A DNA stretch of 18,503 bases from Verrucomicrobiota bacterium (GCA_005798925.1 SYID01000023.1:1-18503), one strand, 5' to 3'. Numbered from the stretch's first letter, positions 6,765-14,351 are shown. Program-made: numbers and translations. Notes: generated by a model not told the origin, from the sequence alone.

Positions 6765-6779
6765 TAAACCGGCGGTTTA
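6765..6779. promoter_or_regulatory. Perfect palindrome upstream of the AsmA-like gene
   Basis: TAAACC-GGC-GGTTTA has perfect 6-nt arms around 3 nt. It sits between the terminator of the previous gene and the start of the AsmA-like/grpE/dnaJ run. A TTGTCA (6744-6749) lies upstream but too close to pair with GATAAA (6763-6768) as a normal promoter. It may be an operator; it does not resemble a CIRCE element. Confidence 0.35.
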
Positions 6780-6837
6780 CCCTCCGTCATTGACCCTTCT
6801 GGGTGGCATGCCTACTGCTCTTTTTTCGCGTCCGCCG

Positions 6838-7569
6838 ATGTCCCGCCTCCGCCTATCCGCCCGCTCCGGGTCCGTCTTGCGCAAGCTCCTCACGATGCTC
6901 TGCGGCATCGCGCTCTTCCTGGTCTTGGCGGGGCTCCTCGGCGTCTGGGCGCTCGGCCGATTTTCCCCCAAGCTGCTCGACGCCTCCCTCTCGGCTCGCA
7001 CGGGAGCCCGCCTCGCCGTCGAACAGAACGACACCAACCTCTTCGTCGGCCGCATCGCCTATTCGGGCCTGACGATCACCAACCCCTCGCGCTGGCAGGA
7101 GCGTGAATTCCTGAAGGTGAAGCGCCTCGTCCTCGATGTCGACCCGCTCAGTTTCCGCGACGGCGGCGCGCACGTGGTCGACGCGGCGGAACTGGACATC
7201 GAACACCTGACGCTCGCCTCCAAGGCCGATTTCTTCAAAGACAACAACGCCCAGGACATCGCCAACGGCCTCAAGGCCGGCGCCGTCCGGGACGCCACGA
7301 AGCCCGCGGAGCCCGCCGGCCAGCGGCCGTTCCAGATCAGGAGCCTGCGCGTGCGCGTGGGCCGCGTGACGGTCATCAACCACGACGGCACGCCGGACCG
7401 CCGGGTCTTCCTCGATCGTCAGGCGGATTTCGTCTTCGAGGCGGCCGACGTCACGGAGCATAACTTCGCCGAGAAGGTCACGCGTCCGCTCACCAAGGAA
7501 GCCATGCGGGTCGCCCTCGGCCTCCCCGCCGGCCTCCCTTTCGACCTGTCCGCCCGCCCGCCCAAATAA
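6838..7569 (+). CDS. AsmA-like single-span membrane protein
   Basis: With the ATG at 6838 the protein has 243 residues: a basic N-terminus, one helix (about 18-38, MLCGIALFLVLAGLLGVWAL) and a periplasmic part. The LFVGRIAYSGLTITNPSRWQEREFLKVKRLVLDVDPLS stretch is the typical start of an AsmA/DUF748-type beta domain (xLTITNPxGFxxxxLLxVxxLxVxVDLxSL). Such proteins act at the envelope, and some large homologues are tied to lipid movement; the role of this short one is unknown. Starts at 6808 (ATG) or 6790 (TTG) are possible but add residues before the basic anchor. It ends 4 nt before grpE, so it is probably co-transcribed with the chaperone genes. Confidence 0.75.
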   Translation: MSRLRLSARSGSVLRKLLTMLCGIALFLVLAGLLGVWALGRFSPKLLDASLSARTGARLAVEQNDTNLFVGRIAYSGLTITNPSRWQEREFLKVKRLVLDVDPLSFRDGGAHVVDAAELDIEHLTLASKADFFKDNNAQDIANGLKAGAVRDATKPAEPAGQRPFQIRSLRVRVGRVTVINHDGTPDRRVFLDRQADFVFEAADVTEHNFAEKVTRPLTKEAMRVALGLPAGLPFDLSARPPK

Positions 7570-7573
7570 TCCC

Positions 7574-8077
7574 ATGACCGACCCCGTTCCGCCCTCCGAA
7601 ACCCCCGCGCCTGAAGCCGTCCGCCTGGCCGAGCTCGAAGGCGAGATCGCGCGCCTCAAGGACACGGTGCTGCGCAGCCAGGCCGACCAGCAGAACCAGC
7701 AGCGTCGCCATCAGCGCGAGCGCGAGGAGCTCCGCAAGTTCGCGACCGCCGGCCTCCTCGAAGACCTCCTGCCCGCCCTCGATTCGCTCGCGCTCGGCCT
7801 TGAATCCGCCGCGACGCAGGCCGACGGGCGCGCCGTCGCGGAGGGTTTCCGCATGGCGGTCGGCCAGCTCCGCTCGATCCTCTCCGCCCAAGGTCTCGCC
7901 GAGGTCAATCCGGTCGGCCAGCCTTTCGATCCGGCCCGTCACGAAGCCGTCGGCTCCGAACCCAGCGCCGAGGTCGCCGAAGGCTCGGTGCTCCGCGTCG
8001 CCCGCTCCGGCTGGCTGCTCCACGACCGCGTCCTCCGCCCGGCCGCGGTCTTCGTCTCTTCCGGCCCCGCCCAGTAA
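7574..8077 (+). CDS. grpE: GrpE, nucleotide exchange factor for DnaK
   Basis: GrpE opens the DnaK nucleotide site so that ADP leaves. The 167-residue protein has a short variable N-terminus, a long helix of coiled-coil type (about 15-52, ending in QRRHQREREELRKFA), LLEDLLPALDSLALGLESA as the four-helix bundle, and the C-terminal beta domain with the diagnostic PVGQPFDPARHEAVG and SGWLLHDRVLRPAAVFVS. It is somewhat shorter than the common 180-200 residues, mostly at the N-terminus. It begins 4 nt after the AsmA-like gene and ends 9 nt before dnaJ. dnaK and hrcA are not in the window. Confidence 0.95.
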   Translation: MTDPVPPSETPAPEAVRLAELEGEIARLKDTVLRSQADQQNQQRRHQREREELRKFATAGLLEDLLPALDSLALGLESAATQADGRAVAEGFRMAVGQLRSILSAQGLAEVNPVGQPFDPARHEAVGSEPSAEVAEGSVLRVARSGWLLHDRVLRPAAVFVSSGPAQ

Positions 8078-8086
8078 GCTCCCGCG

Positions 8087-9220
8087 ATGGCCGAAGACTA
8101 TTACTCCCTGCTCGGCGTCGCGAAGTCCGCCTCCGCCGACGAGCTCAAGAAGGCCTATCGCAAGAAGGCCATGGAATTCCATCCCGACCGCAATCCGGGC
8201 AACAAGGAGGCCGAGGAGAAGTTCAAGAAGGTCTCGCGCGCCTATGAGATCCTCGGCGACGACGCCAAGCGGAAGCTTTACGACCAGCACGGCGAGGCGG
8301 CCTTCGACCCCAACATGGGCGGCGGCGCCCGCGGTCCGGGCGGCGGCGCCCGCGGCGCCGACCCGCGCGACATCTTCGAACAGATGTTCGGCGGCGGCGG
8401 TTTCGGCGACATCTTCGGCGGCGGGGGCGGCGGGGGCGAGTCCGACGAATCCGGCGAGGACCTGCGCGTCGACCTCAAGGTCACGCTCGAAGAGGCGGCC
8501 GAAGGCGTCGAACGCAAGATCCCCTACCGCAAGCATGTCCCCTGCGCGAAGTGCGCCGGTTCCGGCGCCGAAGCGGGCTCGAAGAAGGTCCGCTGCCCGA
8601 CCTGCAAGGGCCACGGCCAGGTGATCCGCTCCCAGGGCTTCTTCCAGATGCGCCAGACTTGTCCGACCTGCAACGGGCAGAAGGAGACCATCGAGAAACC
8701 CTGCAAGGGCTGCTCCGGCGAAGGCCGCGTGGTCGCGGAATCCAGCGTGACGGTCCGCATCCCTCCCGGCGTCGACACGGGCACGAAGCTGCGTTCGAGC
8801 GGCAACGGCTCGGCGGGCCGCCGCGGCGCCGCCGCCGGCGATCTCTACGTCTACGTGACCGTCCAGGAGCACGAGCTCTTCGAGCGCGACGGCGACGACC
8901 TCGCCTGCAGCGTGCCGGTGAAGTTCTCGGTCGCCGCCCTCGGCGGCAAGATCGTCGTCCCGAAGCTCCGCGGGAAGACCAACCTGAACATCCCCGCCGG
9001 CACCCAGGGCGGCACGATCTTCCGCCTCCGCGGCGAAGGCATGCCTCCGCTGCGCGGCTCGGCTTCGGGCGACCTGCTGGTACGCGTCGACATCGACGTG
9101 CCGAAGAAGATGTCCGACAAGGAGAAGGAGGCCCTCAAGGCCTACGCCGAAGCCTGCGGCGACGAGGCCGCTCCGGTCTCCGAATCCTGGCGTTCGAAGT
9201 TCAAGAAGTTCTTCCCTTAA
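8087..9220 (+). CDS. dnaJ: DnaJ, Hsp40 co-chaperone
   Basis: DnaJ delivers unfolded clients to DnaK and triggers its ATPase. The 377-residue protein has the full type I layout: J domain (5-70) with HPD at 32-34, a Gly/Phe region with long Gly runs (about 75-130), a zinc domain (about 152-212) with four CxxC pairs, two beta domains and a C-terminal dimer region. The first, second and fourth zinc repeats read CAKCAGSG, CPTCKGHG and CKGCSGEG; the third reads CPTCNGQK, losing the last Gly of CxxCxGxG but keeping both cysteines. It follows grpE closely. A GC hairpin without T-run sits right after its TAA stop. Confidence 0.97.
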   Translation: MAEDYYSLLGVAKSASADELKKAYRKKAMEFHPDRNPGNKEAEEKFKKVSRAYEILGDDAKRKLYDQHGEAAFDPNMGGGARGPGGGARGADPRDIFEQMFGGGGFGDIFGGGGGGGESDESGEDLRVDLKVTLEEAAEGVERKIPYRKHVPCAKCAGSGAEAGSKKVRCPTCKGHGQVIRSQGFFQMRQTCPTCNGQKETIEKPCKGCSGEGRVVAESSVTVRIPPGVDTGTKLRSSGNGSAGRRGAAAGDLYVYVTVQEHELFERDGDDLACSVPVKFSVAALGGKIVVPKLRGKTNLNIPAGTQGGTIFRLRGEGMPPLRGSASGDLLVRVDIDVPKKMSDKEKEALKAYAEACGDEAAPVSESWRSKFKKFFP

Positions 9221-9240
9221 CCCCCTTGCCCGGCAGGGGG
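9221..9240 (+). terminator. Hairpin after dnaJ, no T-run
   Basis: CCCCC (9221-9225) pairs with GGGGG (9236-9240), and TGC (9227-9229 region) with GCA (9233-9235), leaving a bulge and a 3-nt loop. No T-run follows. It may reduce read-through into nadC or mark an mRNA 3' end. Confidence 0.35.
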
Positions 9241-9259
9241 CGGGTCGTAAGGTGGACCC

Positions 9260-10186
9260 ATGCCGCGCGACCCCGGCCAGTCCGACCGATTGATCCGCCG
9301 TCTCCGCTGGGAGGAGCTGGACCTCGCCTGGCTGCGTCGCTTCGCCGAACTGGCCCGCGACGAGGACCTCGCCGGGCTCGGCCTGGCCGTCCGGCCGCTC
9401 CGCCCCGGCGACCCGTCCGCCGCTCTGCTCGCCGGCGCCGAACGCGCCCGCGCCCGCGTGGTCGCCCGCGGCCCCATGGTCCTCGCCGGCCTCGGCATGA
9501 TCGAGGTGGTCTTCGCGGCTTACGGCGGCCGTTGCCGCGTGAAACCGCTCGCGGCCGACGGCCAGTCCGTCCCCGCCGGCGCGGCCGTCGCCGAAGTCGA
9601 AGGCCCCGCCGCCGAACTGCTGACCGCCGAACGCGTGCTGCTTAACTTCCTCCAACGCCTCTGCGGCGTGGCCACGCGCACGCGCGAGCACGTCCGCGCG
9701 CTGGGCTCCTCGCCGACCAAGCTGCTCGACACGCGCAAGACGACCCCCGGCTTCCGCATGCTCGAGAAATACGCGGTCGGGCAGGGCGGCGGCCACAACC
9801 ACCGGCTCGGGCTCTTCGACCGCATCATGGTGAAGGACAACCATCTCGCCGCCGACGGCGCGGGCGCCGGGCCCCGCCTCACCGACCTGGTGCGGCGCGC
9901 CCGCGCCAGCCGCCCCGACCTGCTCGTCGAGGTCGAGGTGGATCGGCCCGACCAGATCGCTCCGGCCCTCGCGGCCGACGCCGACGTCGTGCTGCTCGAC
10001 AACTTCTCCTTCGCCGATCTCCGCGTCGCGATCCCGGCGTTGCGCGGCCGCGCGTGGTCCGAAGTCAGCGGCGGCGTGAGCCTCGCGACGCTCCCGGACC
10101 TCGGCGTCCTCGCGCCGGACTTCGTCTCCAGCGGCGCCCTCACCCACGCCGCGCCGTGGTGCGACCTCGGCCTCGACTGGCTCTGA
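9260..10186 (+). CDS. nadC: Nicotinate-nucleotide diphosphorylase (quinolinate phosphoribosyltransferase)
   Basis: NadC converts quinolinate and PRPP to nicotinate mononucleotide in de novo NAD synthesis. Signature motifs are all present: ERVLLNFLQRLCGVAT (124-139), DTRKTTPGFR (157-166), GGGHNHRLGL (176-185), DRIMVKDNHL (187-196), EVEVDRPDQ and the DVVLLDNFS strand, with EVSGGV near the C-terminus. The 308-residue length is slightly above the usual 280-300. The ATG is one of the few here with a credible ribosome site, AAGGTGG about 5 nt upstream. It stands first in a run nadC-birA-coaX, three cofactor genes; birA follows after 2 nt. Confidence 0.96.
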   Translation: MPRDPGQSDRLIRRLRWEELDLAWLRRFAELARDEDLAGLGLAVRPLRPGDPSAALLAGAERARARVVARGPMVLAGLGMIEVVFAAYGGRCRVKPLAADGQSVPAGAAVAEVEGPAAELLTAERVLLNFLQRLCGVATRTREHVRALGSSPTKLLDTRKTTPGFRMLEKYAVGQGGGHNHRLGLFDRIMVKDNHLAADGAGAGPRLTDLVRRARASRPDLLVEVEVDRPDQIAPALAADADVVLLDNFSFADLRVAIPALRGRAWSEVSGGVSLATLPDLGVLAPDFVSSGALTHAAPWCDLGLDWL

Positions 10187-10188
10187 CG

Positions 10189-11178
10189 ATGGCCGACCTC
10201 GAAAGCAGCATCCTCCTGGCGTTCCTCGCCTCGCCCGACGAACCCGTCAGCGGCGACCGGCTCGCGAAGGAGCTCGGCGTCTCCCGCGTGGCGATCTGGA
10301 GCCGGCTCGAGAAGCTGCGCGCCCAGGGCTTCGTCTTCGCGGCGTCGACGCGCAAAGGCTACGCCTTGAAGTCCGTCCCGCGCGGCCTCAACCCGGCCTT
10401 GTTCGAAGCGCATCTGCGCCGGCTCAAGGTCGCGCCGACGGTCGCGCTGCTCGAGACCGTCGACAGCACGAACTCCGAGGCCGAGCGCCGCCTCGCCGCC
10501 GGCCAGGAGGCCCCGTTCGCCGTGCTCGCCCGGACGCAGTCCGCGGGCCGCGGCCGCCTGGGCCGCCGGTGGCACAGCGCTCCCTCGGGGAGCCTCTGCC
10601 TCTCGCTCGCCTTCCGGCCGTTCATCCCGCCGGAACGGCTCAAGCCTTTCACGCTGTGGATGGGCCTCGCGCTCTGCGCGCACGTCGAGCAAGCCCACGG
10701 CCTGAGGCTCGGCCTGAAGTGGCCCAATGACCTGCAGTCGCCCGACGGACGCAAGGTCGCGGGCATGCTCACCGAAGCCCGCCTCGACGCCGACTCGGTC
10801 CGGGAGCTGGTCTTCGGCCTCGGCCTCAACCTCGCCGGGCAGCCCAAGGATTTCCCCGCCGAACTGCGCGCGACGGCCGGCACGCTCGAAGCGGCGCTCG
10901 GGCGGCCGCTCGACGTCCACCGCGCGGCGGCCGAAGCCGTCGCCGCGCTCTTCCAGGCCTGGGAGCAGTTCGAGGAAGGGACATGGTCTCGCTCCTTCCG
11001 GCGGCTCTGGGCCCGCCACGACGTGCTGACAGGCAAGTCGGTCCGCGTCGGCCTGCGCGGCGACCCGATCGCGGGCGTGGTCGACGGCGTCGACGACGAA
11101 GGCTCGCTCATCCTCCGCACCGGCGGGGGCCGCAAGGCCGTCGTCGCCTCCGGCGAAGTCACGCTGCGCAAGCCTTGA
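10189..11178 (+). CDS. birA: BirA, biotin-protein ligase with N-terminal DNA-binding domain
   Basis: The ATG at 10189, 2 nt after the nadC stop, gives 329 residues. Residues 1-60 form a winged helix (SGDRLAKELGVSRVAIWSRLEKLRAQG), so the protein probably also acts as a biotin-responsive repressor. The ligase core has the biotinyl-AMP loop SAGRGRLGR (118-126), KWPNDL (177-182) and GRKVAGML with the catalytic Lys189, followed by a C-terminal SH3-like domain. The enzyme attaches biotin to carboxylases such as acetyl-CoA carboxylase. No biotin-synthesis gene or clear BirA operator is visible nearby. The gene is surrounded by NAD and CoA genes, a common grouping of birA with coaX. Confidence 0.95.
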   Translation: MADLESSILLAFLASPDEPVSGDRLAKELGVSRVAIWSRLEKLRAQGFVFAASTRKGYALKSVPRGLNPALFEAHLRRLKVAPTVALLETVDSTNSEAERRLAAGQEAPFAVLARTQSAGRGRLGRRWHSAPSGSLCLSLAFRPFIPPERLKPFTLWMGLALCAHVEQAHGLRLGLKWPNDLQSPDGRKVAGMLTEARLDADSVRELVFGLGLNLAGQPKDFPAELRATAGTLEAALGRPLDVHRAAAEAVAALFQAWEQFEEGTWSRSFRRLWARHDVLTGKSVRVGLRGDPIAGVVDGVDDEGSLILRTGGGRKAVVASGEVTLRKP

Positions 11179-11216
11179 ACGCTTGCCCCGTCTCCGCCTC
11201 CGCCTACTTTCCCCGC

Positions 11217-11969
11217 GTGTCCCTTTTCTGCCTCGATGTCGGCAACACGCACGCCCACTGGGGCGTCGTCGACGGCCGCGCGGTGACGGCGCACGGCGAG
11301 ATCCCGACCGCCGCGCTCGCCGCCGCCGACCTCGCGGCGCTGCTCGCCGCGCACCCGACCCGGGGCGTCGCCCTCGCCAGCGTGGTGCCCGCGCTGACCG
11401 CCGCCGTCCTGCCCGCGCTCGCCGGCGCCGGCCGGCCGTTCTATCACCTGACGCATGACACCGTGCGCGGGCTCGGTTTCGATTACCCCACCCCGGCCGA
11501 GGTCGGCCAGGACCGCCTCGCCGACTGCGTCGGCGCCCAGCTCGTCGTCGGCGCGCCGGCGGTCGTCGTCGGCATGGGCACGGCCACGACGGTCGACATC
11601 CTCACCGACCGCGGCTACGCCGGCGGCATCATCGCGCCCGGGCTCGGCGTGATGACGCGCTACCTGCATGAGCGCACCGCGCTGCTGCCGGCGCTCGACC
11701 CGGCCGCGCTCCTCGGCGGCCCGGCGATCGGCAAGTCCACCGTCGACGCCATGCGCGCGGGTTGCGCGCTCGGCTTCGCCGGCATGATCGGCGCGCTCCT
11801 CGACGGCGTCTGCGCGGAGCTCGTCCGCCAAGGCTCGCCGCCGCCCAAGGTGGTCGTCACCGGCGGCGCCGCGGTCTATCTGCCGGCCTCCTGGCGCGCC
11901 CGCGTCACGCACGAACCGCACCTCACCCTGCTCGGCCTGGCCGAAGCCCATCGCCGTCACTTCGCATGA
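11217..11969 (+). CDS. coaX: Type III pantothenate kinase
   Basis: CoaX phosphorylates pantothenate, the first step of CoA synthesis, and unlike CoaA is not feedback-inhibited by CoA. The GTG at 11217 gives 250 residues with the ASKHA-fold motifs: FCLDVGNTH (4-12), EVGQDRLADC (95-104) with the catalytic Asp99, GTATTVD (121-127), GGIIAPG (136-142) and VVTGGAA (213-219). No ATG fits, since the phosphate loop begins only six residues in. There is no Shine-Dalgarno sequence. The 38-nt gap from birA holds no clear signal. The stop overlaps the next start as ATGA. Confidence 0.94.
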   Translation: MSLFCLDVGNTHAHWGVVDGRAVTAHGEIPTAALAAADLAALLAAHPTRGVALASVVPALTAAVLPALAGAGRPFYHLTHDTVRGLGFDYPTPAEVGQDRLADCVGAQLVVGAPAVVVGMGTATTVDILTDRGYAGGIIAPGLGVMTRYLHERTALLPALDPAALLGGPAIGKSTVDAMRAGCALGFAGMIGALLDGVCAELVRQGSPPPKVVVTGGAAVYLPASWRARVTHEPHLTLLGLAEAHRRHFA

Positions 11970-12169
11970 GCGCGCCCGATCCGCTGGCCAAGCTCCGCCG
12001 CTTCGTCCCGCTGCTGGCCATCCTCGTCGTGCTGCAGGCGGTGCTCTTCGTCGTCGCCGTGTTCGCCGGCCGCCTCCCGCCGCTCTGGCCGCTGGCGGCC
12101 GGCGACCTGGCGTTCTCCGGCGGCCTGCTCTACGTGCTCTGGCGGATGCTCGGCCGCCCCCGCGGCTAG
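11966..12169 (+). CDS. Small two-helix membrane protein, unknown function
   Basis: A 67-residue frame starting in the ATGA overlap with coaX. It has a short basic N-terminus and two hydrophobic helices (about 14-34, VPLLAILVVLQAVLFVVAVF, and 40-60, WPLAAGDLAFSGGLLYVLW) with an Arg-rich end. I know no family. The tight coupling suggests it is really translated. Its TAG stop (12167-12169) overlaps the stop of the convergent kinase gene in a CTAG palindrome. Confidence 0.75.
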   Translation: MSAPDPLAKLRRFVPLLAILVVLQAVLFVVAVFAGRLPPLWPLAAGDLAFSGGLLYVLWRMLGRPRG

Positions 12170-13110
12170 GCCTTGATCAGCTTCAGCAGCTCCTTGCGGC
12201 GGGCGCGGATCTCCCGGCAGCCGGCCTTGGCGAGCCGGTCGGTGGAGAACGCCTCGACGGTCAGGCTCGCCACGGCGGTGCCGTAGATCATCGCCTGTTT
12301 CAGGGTCGCGAAATCGGTCGCTCCCGCCGCGGCGAGGTAGCCCAGCAGGGCGCCGGCGAAGCTGTCGCCCGCGCCGGTGGGGTCGCGCAGCTCGGTCACG
12401 GGGTAGGCGGGCAAGGCGAACATGCCCTCCTCGTGGAAGAGCACGGCGCCGTGCTCGCCTTTCTTGACGATCACGGTCCTGCAACCGTGCTTGCGCAGGG
12501 CGCGGCCGGCGACGATCGCGTTGGCCTCGCCGGTGAGCTTGGCGGACTCGGTGTCGTTGACGACGAGCAGGTCCGCGCGGCGCATGACCTCGCCGAGCTT
12601 CTCGCGCTGCGTCTCGATCCACACGTCGATGGTGTCCGCCAGCACGAAGCGCGGCGCGGTGAGCTGGTTCAGGACGTCGAGCTGGAGGTCGGGCCGGATG
12701 TTGCCGAGCATGACGAACGGCGTCGCGACGTGGGCCTCCGAGAGGCGCGGCTTGAAGCGCTCGAAGACGTTGAGCTGGAGGTCCTCGGTGTCGCGGCGGT
12801 TGTAGTTCTCGTGGTAGCGTCCGCGCCAGAAGAAGGTCCGGCCCGCCGGGTCGGTGAGCAGGCCGTCGAGGTCGATGCCCCGCCTGGCGAGCTTCTTGCG
12901 GTCGCGGTCGCGGAAGTCGTGCCCGACGACGCCGACGATGCGCGGCGGGGCGAAATAGCTCGCGGCGAGGCACGCGTAGGCGGCGCTGCCGCCGAGGATC
13001 CGTTCGCCGGTGTCGTGCGGCGTGATGATGCTGTCGTAGGCGACGGAGCCGACGACGAGCACGGGATCGGCCTCGCGGCCCTTGGATCTGATGCGGGTGG
13101 GGGTGGTCAT
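12166..13110 (-). CDS. PfkB-family sugar/nucleoside kinase
   Basis: A 314-residue ribokinase-superfamily enzyme that transfers phosphate from ATP to a sugar or nucleoside hydroxyl. Motif 1 is GGSAAYA (40-46), with Ala-Ala-Tyr where many members have an Asn, and motif 2 is DPTGAGDSFAG (243-253) with catalytic Asp249. GNIRPDLQLDVLNQL and NVFERFKP are features I associate with a conserved but uncharacterised PfkB subgroup found in several phyla, so the substrate cannot be named. Ribose or a nucleoside is a guess from the neighbour, a NUDIX hydrolase, with which it overlaps by 4 nt (ATGA). Confidence 0.88.
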   Translation of the reverse strand: MTTPTRIRSKGREADPVLVVGSVAYDSIITPHDTGERILGGSAAYACLAASYFAPPRIVGVVGHDFRDRDRKKLARRGIDLDGLLTDPAGRTFFWRGRYHENYNRRDTEDLQLNVFERFKPRLSEAHVATPFVMLGNIRPDLQLDVLNQLTAPRFVLADTIDVWIETQREKLGEVMRRADLLVVNDTESAKLTGEANAIVAGRALRKHGCRTVIVKKGEHGAVLFHEEGMFALPAYPVTELRDPTGAGDSFAGALLGYLAAAGATDFATLKQAMIYGTAVASLTVEAFSTDRLAKAGCREIRARRKELLKLIKA

Positions 13111-13664
13111 GCGAAAAGGTCGGGCCGGACGTCACGAAGACGGTAGAGCGCGAGGAGGGCGAGGGAATGTTGGGCGGGTTCGGCCAGCGCCTGGGCCAGG
13201 GCGGCCCGGGGCGACAGGGCGAGGACTTGGATCTCCTCGTGTTCGTCCGGGGCGCGCCGGCCTTCGGGCCGGACGCCCTCCAGCAGCACGAAGTGGCAAC
13301 GATTGCGCTGGATGGCGGGGTTCGGCGCGCAGGTGCCGAGCAGGCGGGCCCGGCCTCCGGCGAAGCCGGTTTCTTCCTCGGTCTCGCGCGCGGCGGCGAC
13401 CACCGGGTCTTCGCCCGGGTCGATCACGCCGCCAGGCGCCTCGGTCGACAGCGCGCGCACGCCGAAGCGGTACTGGCGCACCATCACGAGCCGGCCGTCC
13501 TCGGTGACGGGCAGCGCGAGCACCCAGTCGCCGGAATGCAGCACAAAGAAATCACCCTCCCGGTGATCGAGAGGGTGATGACAGCGTTCCTTGTGCACCC
13601 GGAAGACCTTGCAGTCGGCGTGGACCTCTTCGTGCCGGACGTTCCAGCGGGAGGGCGCCGACAT
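13107..13664 (-). CDS. NUDIX hydrolase, ADP-ribose pyrophosphatase type
   Basis: The 185-residue protein carries a full Nudix box: Gly79, Glu85 and REtxEExGF at 93-101, i.e. GX5EX7RE...EE.GF, with Thr where an aliphatic residue is usual after RE. The upstream VMVRQYRFGVRALSTEAPGG stretch (MVRQYR..... E.PGG) is typical of ADP-ribose/ADP-sugar pyrophosphatases, which split ADP-ribose to AMP and ribose 5-phosphate. It starts 7 nt after the LysM gene and overlaps the PfkB kinase, so the pair may act on one metabolite. The substrate is inferred. Confidence 0.9.
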   Translation of the reverse strand: MSAPSRWNVRHEEVHADCKVFRVHKERCHHPLDHREGDFFVLHSGDWVLALPVTEDGRLVMVRQYRFGVRALSTEAPGGVIDPGEDPVVAAARETEEETGFAGGRARLLGTCAPNPAIQRNRCHFVLLEGVRPEGRRAPDEHEEIQVLALSPRAALAQALAEPAQHSLALLALYRLRDVRPDLFA

Positions 13665-13671
13665 GCGAGGC

Positions 13672-14172
13672 TTACTTGACCTTCAGCTTCTGGCCGATCT
13701 GCAGGCGGTTCGGATTCACGCCCGGGTTGAGGTCTTGGATGGCCTTGAGGGAGATGCCGCTCTTCTTGGCGATCGAGCCGAGCGTGTCGCCCTTGGCGAC
13801 GACGTATTCGCCAGGTCCGGCGGGCGTGGCAGACTTGCCGTTGCTGGCGGCCTTCGGCGCGGTGACGACTTTCTGGAGGGCGATGATCTGCTCGTTGAGG
13901 GCCTTTTCGTTGGCCTCGGTCTGCTGCTTGGTGGCGGCGAGGTCGCCGGCGAGAGCCTGGAGGTCGGCGGCGTTGGCCTTGCTGGCGAGCGCGGCGCCGA
14001 GTTCGGCGACGCTGGCCTTGGCGGCCGCGGCTTCGTCGTTCGCGAGCTGGGCGGCACCCTTGGCCTTGATGCCGAGCACGAGGCCGGCGGCGCCGAGGAT
14101 GAAACCGAGAACACCCACGATCAGCGGGAGCTTGGATTCGGAAGAGGAGGAGGAGATGCTGTCGTTTTCCAT
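13672..14172 (-). CDS. Membrane-anchored coiled-coil protein with C-terminal LysM domain
   Basis: The 166-residue product has a Ser-rich cytoplasmic start, one helix (about 15-36, LPLIVGVLGFILGAAGLVLGI), an Ala-rich predicted coiled coil (about 40-107) and a LysM domain (about 121-166, GEYVVAKGDTLGSIAKKSGIS...LNPGVNPNRLQIGQKLKV). LysM binds N-acetylglucosamine polymers, here most likely peptidoglycan, so the protein probably bridges the inner membrane and the cell wall. No catalytic domain is present. It is the first gene of the leftward run LysM-NUDIX-PfkB. Confidence 0.9.
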   Translation of the reverse strand: MENDSISSSSSESKLPLIVGVLGFILGAAGLVLGIKAKGAAQLANDEAAAAKASVAELGAALASKANAADLQALAGDLAATKQQTEANEKALNEQIIALQKVVTAPKAASNGKSATPAGPGEYVVAKGDTLGSIAKKSGISLKAIQDLNPGVNPNRLQIGQKLKVK

Positions 14173-14216
14173 GTGTGGAGGTGTTGGTCGGGTGGGAACA
14201 GATGGAGATTAGCGGT

Positions 14217-14246
14217 TTGACAGGGACGGCAACACAAAATCAGACT
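14217..14246 (+). promoter_or_regulatory. Probable promoter of the tRNA-Pro gene
   Basis: A perfect TTGACA (14217-14222) lies 44 nt before the tRNA. At the normal distance the sequence is TCAGACT, a poor -10, so only the -35 is well supported. The start of transcription would fall a few nt before 14261. Confidence 0.4.
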
Positions 14247-14260
14247 GTTTTCTCGGGTAC

Positions 14261-14336
14261 CGGGCAGTATCTCAATTGGTAGAGTCCCTGCTTTGGGAGC
14301 AGGGTGTTGCAGGTTCAAGTCCTGTCTGCCCGACCA
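14261..14336 (+). tRNA. tRNA-Pro (anticodon TGG), CCA encoded
   Basis: A full cloverleaf can be drawn: acceptor CGGGCAG (14261-14267) with CTGCCCG (14326-14332), discriminator A and genomic CCA (14334-14336); anticodon stem CCTGC/GCAGG with loop TTTGGGA, giving anticodon TGG at positions 34-36; T arm GCAGG-TTCAAGT-CCTGT. C1-G72, A73 and G37 after the anticodon are the usual proline identity features. The D stem has a T10-T25 mismatch at its base and three good pairs. Confidence 0.96.
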
Positions 14337-14351
14337 CCCGAACCGACTTGC

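Noticed and set aside
7569..7574. CIRCE heat-shock operator before grpE
   Set aside because: Only 4 nt separate the genes and no TTAGCACTC-N9-GAGTGCTAA-like repeat is seen here or upstream of 6838.
7490..10147. An 885-residue open frame on the minus strand across grpE, dnaJ and nadC
   Set aside because: It is antisense to three well-supported genes, is rich in Ala, Gly, Glu and Arg without domains, and is explained by GC-rich third codon positions that remove stops on the other strand.
14261..14336. Phage or island attachment site at the tRNA-Pro 3' end
   Set aside because: No integrase gene, no direct repeat of the tRNA end in the window, and both sides are housekeeping genes.
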